A DNA stretch of 64,000 bases, taken from Bacteroidales bacterium. Its GTDB lineage: Bacteria > Bacteroidota > Bacteroidia > Bacteroidales > F082. Shown piece by piece: positions 22,187 through 30,894 of the stretch (positions within the stretch are counted from its first letter, which is position 1; every line of letters starts with the position of its first letter). Location of the stretch: contig JAFYNJ010000003.1 in NCBI GenBank assembly GCA_017549805.1, forward strand, positions 1 to 64,000. Direction: 5' to 3'. A program made the position numbers and the translations under genes. The notes beneath the pieces were generated by a model, which worked only from the letters and a program-made list of their open reading frames with translations, was not told the DNA's origin and ran no database searches.

Positions 22187-22894
22187 ATGAACGTCTTTTA
22201 TCTCAAAGCCGCCTCCGAAGGCCTCAACACCCTTCCCGAAGAGGAATCCAAACACTGCGTGAAAGTGCTGCGGATGACCGAAGGGGAGACCTTTTGCGTG
22301 ACCGATGGGGAAGGCTTCCTATATGACGCGGAGTTGGTGGGAGCCCTGCCGAAACGGGCGACCGTCAACTTGACGAACAAACACCAGGGCTATGACCACT
22401 GGGGCTTCAAGTTAGAGATCGCCATCGCCCCGACCAAACTCAACGAACGCACGGAGTGGTTCCTCGAGAAGGCCACGGAAATCGGCATCGACCGCGTGAG
22501 GCTGTTCACTTCTTATCATTCGGAACGCCGCGCCGCCAATGTGGAGCGCTTCCAAAAGGTGATGGTGGCTGCCATGAAACAAAGCATCAAATCAAGATTG
22601 CCGCAGGTTGACGATCTGGTGCCGTTTGAGAAACTGGTGAAACAACCTTTCGAAGGCCAGAAGTTCATCGCTTGGATCGACGATGATGTGAAGGATTGTC
22701 TCTGCAATCTATATCATAAAGGTGAAAACGCCTTGGTGCTGATTGGTCCGGAAGGGGACTTCAGTCCCGAGGAAGTGACCCTGGCCAAAGAGAACGGCTT
22801 TGTGCCTTGCAGCCTTGGTGATGCCCGACTGAGAACGGAAACGGCGGCACTGGTGGCCTGCCACACCATCCAACTCATCAATCAGATGCAATGA
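22187..22894 (+). CDS. rsmE: 16S rRNA m3U1498 methyltransferase RsmE
   Basis: SPOUT-class methyltransferase that adds the N3-methyl group to U1498 of 16S rRNA (E. coli numbering). It has 235 residues, with an N-terminal PUA-like domain (HCVKVLRMTEGETFCVTDGE) and a C-terminal knotted domain with TKLNERTEWFLEKATEIGID, LIGPEGDFSPEEV and SLGDARLRTETAAL. The stop overlaps the next ATG by 4 bases (ATGA), which indicates translational coupling with the DUF4159 gene. Confidence 0.95.
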   Translation: MNVFYLKAASEGLNTLPEEESKHCVKVLRMTEGETFCVTDGEGFLYDAELVGALPKRATVNLTNKHQGYDHWGFKLEIAIAPTKLNERTEWFLEKATEIGIDRVRLFTSYHSERRAANVERFQKVMVAAMKQSIKSRLPQVDDLVPFEKLVKQPFEGQKFIAWIDDDVKDCLCNLYHKGENALVLIGPEGDFSPEEVTLAKENGFVPCSLGDARLRTETAALVACHTIQLINQMQ

Positions 22895-23538
22895 AAAAGC
22901 TATTGGTTATAGTGCTGTTGCTCGCAAGTTGCTTTGCCCAGGCCCAGCAACTCAACATCGCCTTGCTGAAATACCGAGGCGGTGGCGACTGGTATGGTAA
23001 CCCGACTTCCTTGCCCAATCTGGTGCGTTTTTGCAATCAGGAGATTGGTACGGATATCAACCCTGATGTGCCTACGGTGGAACCTTCCAGTCCTGACATT
23101 TTCAATTATCCATACGTTTATATGACGGGTCACGGCAATGTGGTGTTCGACGCCGTGGAGGCGCAAAACCTCCGTAATTACATGTTAGCAGGCGGTTTTC
23201 TGCATATCGACGACAACTACGGCATCCGCCAATACATCGAGCCCCAGATGAAAAAGGTGTTTCCCGAACTGGATTTTGTGGAGCTGCCTTATTCGCATGA
23301 CATTTTCAAGAAGCCTTATCCTTTTCCCAACGGCCTCCCCAAGATCCATGAGCATGACAACAAGCCACCCCAGCTATTTGCCTTGATTTATGAAGGACGC
23401 ATCGTGTGCATCTTTACCTACGAGTGCGACCTCGGCGACGGCTGGGAGGACCAACGGGTGCACCACGATTCGCAAGAAACCAGAGAAAAGGCTTTACGGA
23501 TGGGAGCGAATATCCTGAGATACGTATTTGAGAATTGA
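22891..23538 (+). CDS. DUF4159 domain exported protein
   Basis: A 215-residue protein with a signal peptide (MKKLLVIVLLLASCFAQA, cut before QQLN) and a DUF4159 domain over most of its length. Family features include ALLKYRGGGDWYGNPTSLPN, YVYMTGHGNVVF, the acidic FLHIDDNYGIRQY and the late CIFTYECDLGDGWED. The fold is thought to be related to glutamine-amidotransferase-like domains, but the function is unknown. It overlaps rsmE by 4 bases. It converges with recN, with a three-palindrome repeat between them. Confidence 0.85.
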   Translation: MKKLLVIVLLLASCFAQAQQLNIALLKYRGGGDWYGNPTSLPNLVRFCNQEIGTDINPDVPTVEPSSPDIFNYPYVYMTGHGNVVFDAVEAQNLRNYMLAGGFLHIDDNYGIRQYIEPQMKKVFPELDFVELPYSHDIFKKPYPFPNGLPKIHEHDNKPPQLFALIYEGRIVCIFTYECDLGDGWEDQRVHHDSQETREKALRMGANILRYVFEN

Positions 23539-23570
23539 GAGGCGGTTGTCCGTGAAAACAAATTGAAAAT

Positions 23571-23644
23571 CATCCGCCTTTGGCGGATGACAGCTCTATA
23601 GAAAACGGATTTTTCTATAGAGCTAGCATCCCCGAAGGGGATGC
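23571..23644. repeat. Composite palindromic repeat at the recN 3' end
   Basis: Three palindromes in a row: CATCCGCC/GGCGGATG (23571-23589), AGCTCTATAGAAAA/TTTTCTATAGAGCT (23592-23624) and GCATCCCC/GGGGATGC (23626-23644). The unit GGATG-AC-AGCTCTATAGAAAA recurs, slightly changed, before wzt at 43235-43264. The last palindrome and the TAG at the junction form the end of recN. It may also act as a two-way terminator for the converging genes. Confidence 0.75.
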
Positions 23645-25299
23645 GGATCCAATAACACCTCAGCTGCTTTGACCGCCTCTGGTGTGACCTTGTCGTTGCT
23701 GAGCATCTTGGCAATCTCGGTAACGCGTTCCTCCGACTTCAAGAGGCGGATGTGCGACTGCGTGCGGACGCCTTCGTTGTCCTTGTAGATGAAGAAATGA
23801 TGCGTCGCCTTGCTGGCCACCTGGGGCAGGTGGGTGATGGCGATAAGCTGCAAGGCAGTGCCCATCTGCTGCAAGATGCTGCCGATCTTGGCGGCCACCT
23901 CGCCCGAAACGCCGGCGTCGATCTCATCGAAGATGAGGGTGGGGATGTAGTTGTGCTGCGACACCACGCTCTTGACGGAGAGCATCAATCGGGAGAGTTC
24001 GCCGCCCGAAGCCACCTTGCTAAGGTCGGCCACTTCGATACCTTTGTTGGCGGAGAACAGGAAACGCACTTGGTCCAGACCGTTGGAGCCAAACGCTTTC
24101 AAGGGCTCCAAGACAACTTGGAACACGGCATGCGGCATGGCCAGCTGCTTGGCGAGGTCGGTCACCTGCTTGCTGAAGGTCTTGGAGGCTTTTTCGCGTT
24201 GGGCATGAAGCTTCGAAGCCAGCTGTTGCAGCAACTTGGTCTGGTCGTTCAAGGCTTTCTCGGCTTTTTCAATCTCCTGGTCGATGTTCTCAAAGGCGTT
24301 CACCTTGGCTTCAAGCTCGTCACGAAGCTGGATCAATGCGTCGAATTCCTTGGCGTGATGCTTCATCATCAGCCGGTTGAGCAGGTCGTAGCGCTCTTGC
24401 AATTCCTGTAGCTGCCCTTCGTCGAACTGGGCGTCATTGCCGAGCCGATCCAGGTCGTAGGCGATGTCTTTCAACTCCACCTGGGCGCTTTCGATGCGTT
24501 GCTTCAACTCCTCCAAATTGGGAACAAGTTGTTCGAGTCGATGGAGCAGCGACGACAGTTCGTTGAGCTGAGGCAGGATGGCCGTCTCGGAGCTTTCCAG
24601 CAGACCGTTGGCACTGAACAGTAGCGACTTGATCTCCTCGGCATTTTCCATCACATTCAAGCTTTGCTCGATCTCGGCATATTCGCCTTCCTTGAGCTGG
24701 GCTTTTCTAAGCTCGTCAAGTTGGAATTTGAGGTAGTCGTTCTCGCTGAGGTTCTTCTCCGCCATGGCTTGGAGTTCCTTCAGCTGTCGGCCGAGTGCAT
24801 TATATTGGGTAAATGCCGTTTTGTATTCGGCAAGCAATGCGTTGTTTTGGGCAATCTCATCCAGGAGGTGGAGCTGGAAATCGGTATCGGTCAGCAGCAA
24901 GGAGTCGTGTTGCGAGTGGATGTCAACCAGCTGGTTGCCGATTTCCTTCAAGGTTTGCAACGATACCGGCGTGTCGTTGATGAAGGCACGCGATTTCTTT
25001 TGCGGGTTCAGCTCCCTGCGGATGATGCATTCCGTGGGGTCGAAGTCCAGGTCGTTCGCTTCGAAGGCGGTTTTCAGCTGGTCGTTGCCAAAGGAAAACA
25101 CTGCTTCCACGATGCATTTCTGGTCCTTGTCGAACAGCACTCCCGTATCGGCGCGGTCGCCCAGCACGAAGCCAAGGGCGCCCAGGAGGATGGACTTTCC
25201 CGCGCCAGTTTCACCGGTAATGACGCTGAATCCATCGGTGAAATCGATGGACAGGTCTTCGATGAGGGCGTAGTTTTGGATATGGAGGTGCTGCAGCAT
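23623..25299 (-). CDS. recN: DNA repair protein RecN
   Basis: SMC-like ATPase of double-strand break repair. The 558 residues show Walker A GETGAGKS (29-36), a long coiled-coil middle (about 150-370) interrupted at the usual place, the ABC signature ASGGELSRLMLS and Walker B LIFDEIDAGVSG, then ITHLPQVAS. The last eight residues (DPHPLRGC) and the stop codon are encoded by a palindromic repeat, so the native C terminus has been replaced or extended. It is the last gene of the bamD-rpoZ-DUF4835-recN group, 12 bases after DUF4835. Confidence 0.96.
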   Translation of the reverse strand: MLQHLHIQNYALIEDLSIDFTDGFSVITGETGAGKSILLGALGFVLGDRADTGVLFDKDQKCIVEAVFSFGNDQLKTAFEANDLDFDPTECIIRRELNPQKKSRAFINDTPVSLQTLKEIGNQLVDIHSQHDSLLLTDTDFQLHLLDEIAQNNALLAEYKTAFTQYNALGRQLKELQAMAEKNLSENDYLKFQLDELRKAQLKEGEYAEIEQSLNVMENAEEIKSLLFSANGLLESSETAILPQLNELSSLLHRLEQLVPNLEELKQRIESAQVELKDIAYDLDRLGNDAQFDEGQLQELQERYDLLNRLMMKHHAKEFDALIQLRDELEAKVNAFENIDQEIEKAEKALNDQTKLLQQLASKLHAQREKASKTFSKQVTDLAKQLAMPHAVFQVVLEPLKAFGSNGLDQVRFLFSANKGIEVADLSKVASGGELSRLMLSVKSVVSQHNYIPTLIFDEIDAGVSGEVAAKIGSILQQMGTALQLIAITHLPQVASKATHHFFIYKDNEGVRTQSHIRLLKSEERVTEIAKMLSNDKVTPEAVKAAEVLLDPHPLRGC

Positions 25300-25311
25300 G
25301 GCTGGAAGGGA

Positions 25312-26232
25312 TTAGCCTTTCTTGGAGCCGCCTTGCAGGATGGCGTCGTATTGCGACGACTTCGACGGGTCGATCTGCTTCATGATGTTGGCCGCCTTGG
25401 TCTTTTCCTGTTGCGACCCTTCGCTGAAGACGTTGATGATCTCGTCGCGCTTGGCTTCAATGATGAGCTGAAGCCAGAAACAGGTGGGGTAGGTGCTGTA
25501 AACGCTTTGGAGGTATTCCAGCGATTTCAGGATGGAAGCGCGTCCCTCGTCGGGTTTTTCCGACATCACGTCGAGACCCAGGCGGTGGTATTCATACATG
25601 AACTGGTGAAGCGGCTCGTAGCTGCTGTTGGTCATGTTTTCCGCCATCCAATAGCGGTTCTTGTTGCCGTCCATGGCCTTCCATCCCACTTGTGAGGAGC
25701 TTTGCGCATTGTTGACAATCTGCTGGGCCGCCTCAAAGAACGATTTGCCTCCGTCTTGTGAGAAGGAGTCGAAGTCAAGCCCGAGGAAGGTGTAAACATA
25801 GAACGCAAGGGTGGAAGTCAGGTCCGAGATGTGCGTGTTCATGCTGAAATCCAAAGGCTGTCCGTCCATGTAGTTGAAGGAGAATCGCTGGTCCACATAA
25901 TTGATGATAGGAGAAGTGTAGCTGGCCTTGTAGCAGGGACGGCGGAGCGCCATGTTGATTTCGCCCGAGAAGGAATCGGAGCCCGTGCGTTCCTTGATGG
26001 TGATGGCGATGGAGCACTCGATCTTCTCGGTGGTCTTGAAGTTGATGTTGGTCCACTTCGTGTTGTTGATGAACTCGTAGATGGCTGTCTGCAGGCTTTC
26101 GAAGACGGTCTTGTCGGTGCCCGCAACTTGGTTGGAGCTGACGCGAATGTCGCATTTCAGCTCTTGGGCGGCCAAGAGGTTCGTGAAGAGCACGCAAACG
26201 GCTATGATGACGGAAACAAGGGATCTTTTCAT
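25312..26232 (-). CDS. DUF4835 family exported protein
   Basis: A 306-residue periplasmic or envelope protein of the DUF4835 family, function unknown. A signal peptide (MKRSLVSVIIAVCVLFTNLLAAQ) precedes a domain with ELKCDIRVSSNQVAGTDKTV, FINNTKWTNINF, INYVDQRFSFNYMDGQPLDF and LGLDFDSFSQDGGKSFFEAA. It is Bacteroidota-specific and regularly neighbours recN. Here it lies between the rpoZ-like gene and recN, with 3 bases to rpoZ, so it is surely in the same transcript. Confidence 0.88.
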   Translation of the reverse strand: MKRSLVSVIIAVCVLFTNLLAAQELKCDIRVSSNQVAGTDKTVFESLQTAIYEFINNTKWTNINFKTTEKIECSIAITIKERTGSDSFSGEINMALRRPCYKASYTSPIINYVDQRFSFNYMDGQPLDFSMNTHISDLTSTLAFYVYTFLGLDFDSFSQDGGKSFFEAAQQIVNNAQSSSQVGWKAMDGNKNRYWMAENMTNSSYEPLHQFMYEYHRLGLDVMSEKPDEGRASILKSLEYLQSVYSTYPTCFWLQLIIEAKRDEIINVFSEGSQQEKTKAANIMKQIDPSKSSQYDAILQGGSKKG

Positions 26233-26235
26233 GGT

Positions 26236-26571
26236 TTAGAACTCGTCCTGGGTGTCCTTTCTGGGGTTGCGGAAATAGATCTCGTCGTTAAGGAACTCGT
26301 GAATGGCAATCAACGTGGGTTTGGGCAAGCGTTCGTAGAATTTCGCGATTTCAATCTGTTCGCGGTTTTCGAAGACTTCTTCCAAGCTGTCGTTGTTGGT
26401 GGCAAACTCCTCAATCTTCTTGTTGAGCTCTTCTTTCATCTCAGAGGCGATCTGGTTGGCACGCTTGGTCAGGATGGCCACGGTCTCATAGATGTTGCCT
26501 GTGCCTTTGTAAAATTGGTCTTTCTGACGGGTTACTACCGTCGTTTCGGTTCTGATTTTCTTGAAATCCAT
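26236..26571 (-). CDS. rpoZ: RNA polymerase omega-like subunit (RpoZ/Rpb6 type)
   Basis: A 111-residue Bacteroidota omega-type protein, expected to bind beta' and help polymerase assembly. The core is MDFKKIRTETTVVTRQKDQF, then NIYETVAILTKRANQIASEM, which resembles the omega/Rpb6 helix containing the R-A-xQI motif. The frame continues upstream into bamD; the ATG at 26571 was chosen because it follows the bamD stop by 5 bases and gives the family N terminus. A coaBC gene, often found next in related genomes, is absent here. Confidence 0.85.
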   Translation of the reverse strand: MDFKKIRTETTVVTRQKDQFYKGTGNIYETVAILTKRANQIASEMKEELNKKIEEFATNNDSLEEVFENREQIEIAKFYERLPKPTLIAIHEFLNDEIYFRNPRKDTQDEF

Positions 26572-26576
26572 GATGT

Positions 26577-27380
26577 TTAATATATGTTTTCTAATTTTTT
26601 TCTGGCTTTGTTGACGACAGGTTCCACCTCTTTCAGGTAGGGACTGTCGGGGAAAAGATAGCTGAGCGTGTTGTAGCGCTCGATGCACGATTCGTAACGC
26701 TCCTTCTGCTTCTCGGGTACGCTGTTCTCGGCATATTCGTAATAGGTCTTGGCCATGTCGCTGAGGATCTCCTCGCGATGGCTGGTGTTCGGATAGTTCT
26801 TCAGCAGGTTCTCGAAGCAGGTGATGGCTGCATTGTAGTTCTCCATCTTGTAATAAAGCAGGCAGATGTTGTAGTCCTTCTCCTCAAGCTTGTTGTTGAG
26901 ATCGGCAAGAAGTTCCTTGGCGCGTGCTATGCTGTCGCTTTGTGGGTACTTCTCAATGTACGACTCGAATTGGGAGATGGCCGACAGGGTGTTTTTCTGG
27001 TCCAGGGTGGAGATAGGAGAGGTCATGTAGCTGCAATAGGCGTTCATGAAAGCGGCATCCTCCGCGTCTTTTGAGAAAGGATAGGCGGTCACGAACTTGT
27101 TGAAGTAGTAGGCGGCAATCTCATAGTCGTGGGTCAGGTAGTAGCACATGGCCGTGCGATAGGTGATCATCTCGCCTTTCGGGGTGCTGCGGAACGAGTT
27201 CTGAAGCAGGTCGAAGAGCTGTAACGCCTTGTTGTAGTCCTTGCGGTCGTAATAGTCCATCGCCACCTCGTACTTCATGTCGTTGTCGGTACTTTTCAGG
27301 ATACGGTTGAACTCGCTGCATGCAGTGCAACAAACCGTCAAACAGAAGAGCAGTCCTATAATAAGCCTACGATAATTCAT
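26577..27380 (-). CDS. bamD: Outer-membrane assembly lipoprotein BamD
   Basis: Lipoprotein partner of BamA in the outer-membrane protein insertion complex. It has 267 residues with a signal sequence and lipobox ending at Cys21 (CTAC), then TPR-type helices: YDRKDYNKALQLFDLLQNSF, YYLTHDYEIAAYYFNKFV, YKMENYNAAITCFENLLKNY. The region AFMNAYCSYM is typical of BamD/YfiO. A promoter box ends only 4 bases before the ATG, so the mRNA may be leaderless. It heads the group bamD-rpoZ-DUF4835-recN. Confidence 0.93.
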   Translation of the reverse strand: MNYRRLIIGLLFCLTVCCTACSEFNRILKSTDNDMKYEVAMDYYDRKDYNKALQLFDLLQNSFRSTPKGEMITYRTAMCYYLTHDYEIAAYYFNKFVTAYPFSKDAEDAAFMNAYCSYMTSPISTLDQKNTLSAISQFESYIEKYPQSDSIARAKELLADLNNKLEEKDYNICLLYYKMENYNAAITCFENLLKNYPNTSHREEILSDMAKTYYEYAENSVPEKQKERYESCIERYNTLSYLFPDSPYLKEVEPVVNKARKKLENIY

Positions 27381-27384
27381 GCGG

Positions 27385-27392
27385 CAAAAATA
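27385..27392 (-). promoter_or_regulatory. -7 promoter box immediately before bamD
   Basis: TATTTTTG on the minus strand (27392-27385) matches TAnnTTTG exactly. It ends 4 bases before the bamD ATG, so transcription would start at or 1-2 bases before the start codon. I see no convincing TTG element at -33. Confidence 0.5.
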
Positions 27393-27433
27393 GCGAATTT
27401 TGTTGAATTGTTGTTGGTTTGGGCGTCGAATTG

Positions 27434-29956
27434 TTATTTGATGGCGATTTTCAGGGTGGAAGTGGAGGCACCGTTATCCAGTCTCAACAGATAAACACCT
27501 TGGGGCAGACTCGTCTCTAGGTCGAGTTGGTCTTGGCATTGGCCTTCCAGCATGATCTGGCCGAGACTGTTCATGATGCGGTAGTTGGTGATGCCATGGA
27601 GGCCTTCGATATGGAGGTGCCCGTCGGAAGGATTGGGATATACGCTCACGCCATCCAGGCTGTTTTCGCCGACGCCGAGGTTGCGGATGTCAACAAATAC
27701 AGAGGCGGTTGCTACATTGCCTTCACCGTCGGTGACGGTAACGATGTATTCCGTTGGCAACTCGGGCTTGGCAACGGGATTGGCTATATGGGAGTTGTTG
27801 AGGGTGGTGGCAGGCTCCCAGTGGTAGTAATAATTGCCGTCACCTCCTGTTACGACGGCATTGAGTTGGCTCTCTTCGCCTTCGTTGATTATTTCAGGAT
27901 CGGCTGTGGCCACTACCTCAAGCGGGTCATACACAATGCCGAGGCATCGCACGGTGGCTTGCCATCCCGTTCTGTTCACCGAAGCGTCGGAAGTAAAGCG
28001 GAATGTCAGGGCACCTGCCTCGTTGGTGGCGGTCACCGTTCCGGGACCGTTGAGGCCGTGATATTGTCCGATCTGCGTTGCAGAGGTCGAGGTGCCGTCA
28101 TAGATATAGAGGAAGTCATAGCTGCTTTCCGTTTCAAAGCTGATAAACTCCACTTCGATCTGGGCGCCTTCCGTGGCGGGCATGAAGGTCAGGGTGTAAT
28201 CGCGGTTGTTGCCATAGTTGCTATCAGCGCCGCCATCGTCATAGAATGCCGCGCTGCATGTGGTGATGGTGGCGTTTTGCATGTTGTAGGCCTCCACAAC
28301 CGAGATGTAGTTGGGCGAGTATTTGGTGTCGCTTTCGCCGTTGGCGTTCGTCACGGTGAGACGCACGCCGAAGTTGCCTTCTTGATAGTAGGTGACTACG
28401 GGATTCCGATCGGTCGATGTAGCGGGCGTTCCGCCTTCAAACTCCCACTGCCAGCTGTTGATTTGGGCGCCCCATGAATCATCGGTGAAATGCACGGAGC
28501 TGTTTATGGCAACGGTGGTGTAATCGGCTGTGAAGTCGGCAGAAATGCCATCAATGGCAGTCAGTTGGGCGTTGAGCGTCACGGATTCGTTGTCGGCTAT
28601 GGTGACGGAGGTCTCGTAGGATTCATAGCCGTTGGCAGTGAAACGCACATTGTAGGTGCCGGCCTTTACGGGACGGTGGTAGTCGCCGCCTGGCAATTGT
28701 GTTGAAACCTTTGAATACTGGTCGTCATGACCTGTCAAGGTAATGGTGGCTTCAATGGGGAGTCCTGATGTGGCATCGGTCACAGTGCCATGGATGCCGT
28801 TGAGGCATTGGTTCACAAAGGCGAAGATGGAATTCCTGTTGATGTTCCAGAAGTTGGGCATCTGGCTGCCGCTCGGGCATTTTGTCTCTGAGCACTCGAT
28901 GGTGAGCTCGCGGCATTGTGCATAGCCGTTCATGTAGTCCTGACGGCCGCCGCCAATCATGTACCAGGCAGCACCGTTAGTGATGCCGTTGTTGTAATCT
29001 GTCATATAGCTTGAACTCACCTGATGGGTCAAGTCGGCATATTCATGGCTGATGAGTTGATACCAAGCGTCGTCGGCATGCAGCGTATGGGTGTTGTCCC
29101 AAGGATAGTTCATCACTTCGGCACCGCCGTGATAGTTGGCGCCCATCACAAAATTGTTGTTTTGTGCAAAATCCATGAACCACTGGGTCTCAAGCTGGTA
29201 TTCCTCTCCGTCGGGGTGCGGTCCGCCATGGGGGTCGGCATAGTTGCGGTTCATGTCCACGCCATTGGCGTTGTAACGGGTGGCGCCGTTCACATTGCTG
29301 TTGCCGCCATGATAGGTGCCGTCGGGGTTGGCGTTGGGGCCGATGTACAGATCGACGTTATTGAGAATGTTGGCGCACTCCGGAAGGGTGGGGTTCTCAA
29401 GGAGATAGTCGATGAAGCGGAGCATCAGCATCCAGCCAGTGGTCTCGTCGCCGTGGATGGTGGAGGTGTAGAGGAACTTCGGTTTGCCGGTGCCAGTGCC
29501 GTTGTTGATGTGGGCGATCATGATCTTGCGGTTACTGGGCAAGGTGCCGAGGGTGATGATCTCACACTTGTCGGGATGGTCGGTGGCAAACTGGAACATC
29601 ATGCTCTCGTAGGCTTCATAGGTCGGGTAGGCATCCCAGTCATACTCCTCGCGGTTGTTGCCGTCCCACATGGCCGCTTTTTCAATCATGGAAGGCGGAG
29701 TCAGTAAGGTGACTTGGTATCCAAGTTTTTGGAAGTTGTTGAATTCTTTGTTATTGGCGTATGCGATAACCGTGTTGCCGTCAACCCGGTCCACCGAAAT
29801 GGTGTGGGCGATGGTGGCGAGGTCGTCGTTTCCGTTCAAATTGAAACTAAAATAGTACTCATTGCGATCTTGCATGAGCTGTTTAAGGTTGGTCTCCTGG
29901 GCAGTGATTCCGAAGGAAATCATCAAGGAAAGTACCAGTAAAAATCTTGTTTTCAT
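27434..29956 (-). CDS. M14 zinc carboxypeptidase with T9SS sorting domain
   Basis: An 840-residue secreted metallocarboxypeptidase resembling CPG70 of Porphyromonas gingivalis. It has a signal peptide (1-19), a propeptide-like segment, then the M14 domain with zinc ligands His168 and Glu171 (TIHGDETTG) and His276 (NYHGGAE), and catalytic Glu354 (LTIECSETK). A carboxypeptidase regulatory-like domain (about 390-465), a PKD domain (about 470-555), a CUB-like domain (about 574-680) and a further Ig/PKD-like unit follow. The end is a type A T9SS sorting domain (VYPNPSDGHLHIEGL, PQGVYLLRL, TLKIAIK). It should cross the outer membrane by T9SS and be anchored to, or released from, the surface. It lies 10 bases after dapA. 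Confidence 0.93.
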   Translation of the reverse strand: MKTRFLLVLSLMISFGITAQETNLKQLMQDRNEYYFSFNLNGNDDLATIAHTISVDRVDGNTVIAYANNKEFNNFQKLGYQVTLLTPPSMIEKAAMWDGNNREEYDWDAYPTYEAYESMMFQFATDHPDKCEIITLGTLPSNRKIMIAHINNGTGTGKPKFLYTSTIHGDETTGWMLMLRFIDYLLENPTLPECANILNNVDLYIGPNANPDGTYHGGNSNVNGATRYNANGVDMNRNYADPHGGPHPDGEEYQLETQWFMDFAQNNNFVMGANYHGGAEVMNYPWDNTHTLHADDAWYQLISHEYADLTHQVSSSYMTDYNNGITNGAAWYMIGGGRQDYMNGYAQCRELTIECSETKCPSGSQMPNFWNINRNSIFAFVNQCLNGIHGTVTDATSGLPIEATITLTGHDDQYSKVSTQLPGGDYHRPVKAGTYNVRFTANGYESYETSVTIADNESVTLNAQLTAIDGISADFTADYTTVAINSSVHFTDDSWGAQINSWQWEFEGGTPATSTDRNPVVTYYQEGNFGVRLTVTNANGESDTKYSPNYISVVEAYNMQNATITTCSAAFYDDGGADSNYGNNRDYTLTFMPATEGAQIEVEFISFETESSYDFLYIYDGTSTSATQIGQYHGLNGPGTVTATNEAGALTFRFTSDASVNRTGWQATVRCLGIVYDPLEVVATADPEIINEGEESQLNAVVTGGDGNYYYHWEPATTLNNSHIANPVAKPELPTEYIVTVTDGEGNVATASVFVDIRNLGVGENSLDGVSVYPNPSDGHLHIEGLHGITNYRIMNSLGQIMLEGQCQDQLDLETSLPQGVYLLRLDNGASTSTLKIAIK

Positions 29957-29966
29957 TCTTAAAAGC

Positions 29967-30839
29967 TTATTTCAAATTGTTGTTGTATTCGTTTTCGATT
30001 TCTTTTTGTACAGCTTCCGAAGCGGGAACGAGGGGCAGTCGCAGCACGTTCTTGCAGAGTCCCATGATGCTCATGAGGCATTTGATGCCGGCTGGGTTGC
30101 CGTCGGCGAAGATGAGCTGGTTCATGCGCAGCATGCGGTAGTGCAGCTTCAGGGCCTCGTCGTGGCAGCCTTCCCGCATGGCCTTCATCATCTGTGCGAA
30201 CGGCTTGATGTAGGCGTTGGCGGCCACGGAGATGACGCCTTGTGCGCCAAGGGCCATCATGGGTTGGGTGATGCCGTCATCGCCGGAAATCACATCGAAG
30301 TTGGCGGGTTTGTCGCGGAGGATCTCCATGATCTGCATCAGGTTGCCCGAGGCTTCCTTGACGGCGACGATGTTCGGGTGCTTGGCCAGTTCTACACAGG
30401 TGGCGGCTTGCAGGTTGACGCCCACGCGGCCCGGCACGTTGTAGAGCACCACGGGCACGGGGCTGGCGTCGGCGATGGCTTCGAAATGGGCCTTCATGCC
30501 ACGCTGGTTGGGTTTGTTATAGAAAGGCACGACGCTTAGGATACCGTCGATGCCTGTGAAGTCTTGGGCGTGGATTTGGTCGATGACCGCTTGGGTGTTG
30601 TTGCCGCCCATGCCGAGCAACACGGGAAGCCGCTTGGCGTTGGTTTTCAGGATGGTGTTGACCACCTGTTTTTTCTCTTCCGTGGTAAGGGTCGGCGCTT
30701 CCGAAGTGGTGCCAAGCGCCACCAGAAAGTCGGCACCTCCTTCGATGACGTGGTTGACGATGCGTTCCAACGCCACGAAGTCAACGGATTTATCCTCGTT
30801 GAATGGCGTAATCAGTGCGATTCCTGTTCCTTTAAACAT
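29967..30839 (-). CDS. dapA: 4-hydroxy-tetrahydrodipicolinate synthase
   Basis: Condenses pyruvate with aspartate semialdehyde, the first committed step to diaminopimelate and lysine. The 290-residue TIM barrel has TTSEAPTLT (Thr44/Thr45), Tyr133 in YNVPGR and the Schiff-base Lys161 in AVKEASGN. Its start codon is directly preceded by GAAAACT-type heptads. It is between DUF6913 and the M14 peptidase on the minus strand, probably read from the promoter before DUF6913. Confidence 0.97.
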   Translation of the reverse strand: MFKGTGIALITPFNEDKSVDFVALERIVNHVIEGGADFLVALGTTSEAPTLTTEEKKQVVNTILKTNAKRLPVLLGMGGNNTQAVIDQIHAQDFTGIDGILSVVPFYNKPNQRGMKAHFEAIADASPVPVVLYNVPGRVGVNLQAATCVELAKHPNIVAVKEASGNLMQIMEILRDKPANFDVISGDDGITQPMMALGAQGVISVAANAYIKPFAQMMKAMREGCHDEALKLHYRMLRMNQLIFADGNPAGIKCLMSIMGLCKNVLRLPLVPASEAVQKEIENEYNNNLK

Positions 30840-30840
30840 A

Positions 30841-30894
30841 GTTTTCAGTTTTCAGTTTTTAATTCTCACCTTTCACCTTTCACCTCTCACCTTC
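30841..30894. repeat. Double heptanucleotide array between DUF6913 and dapA
   Basis: Two period-7 blocks fill the gap. In the mRNA (minus) sense, AGGTGAG/AGGTGAA units come first, then AAAACTG units, running straight into the dapA ATG. The TGA stop of the DUF6913 gene is part of the first AGGTGAG unit. Confidence 0.7.

Noticed and set aside
24664-25695. A 343-codon plus-strand frame opposite recN and DUF4835
   Set aside because: It crosses two real minus-strand genes, gives a Val/Leu/Gly-rich product without motifs, and has no promoter box.
30841-30894. Tandem repeats as a CRISPR array
   Set aside because: Units are only 7 bases with no spacers, and no cas genes are present.
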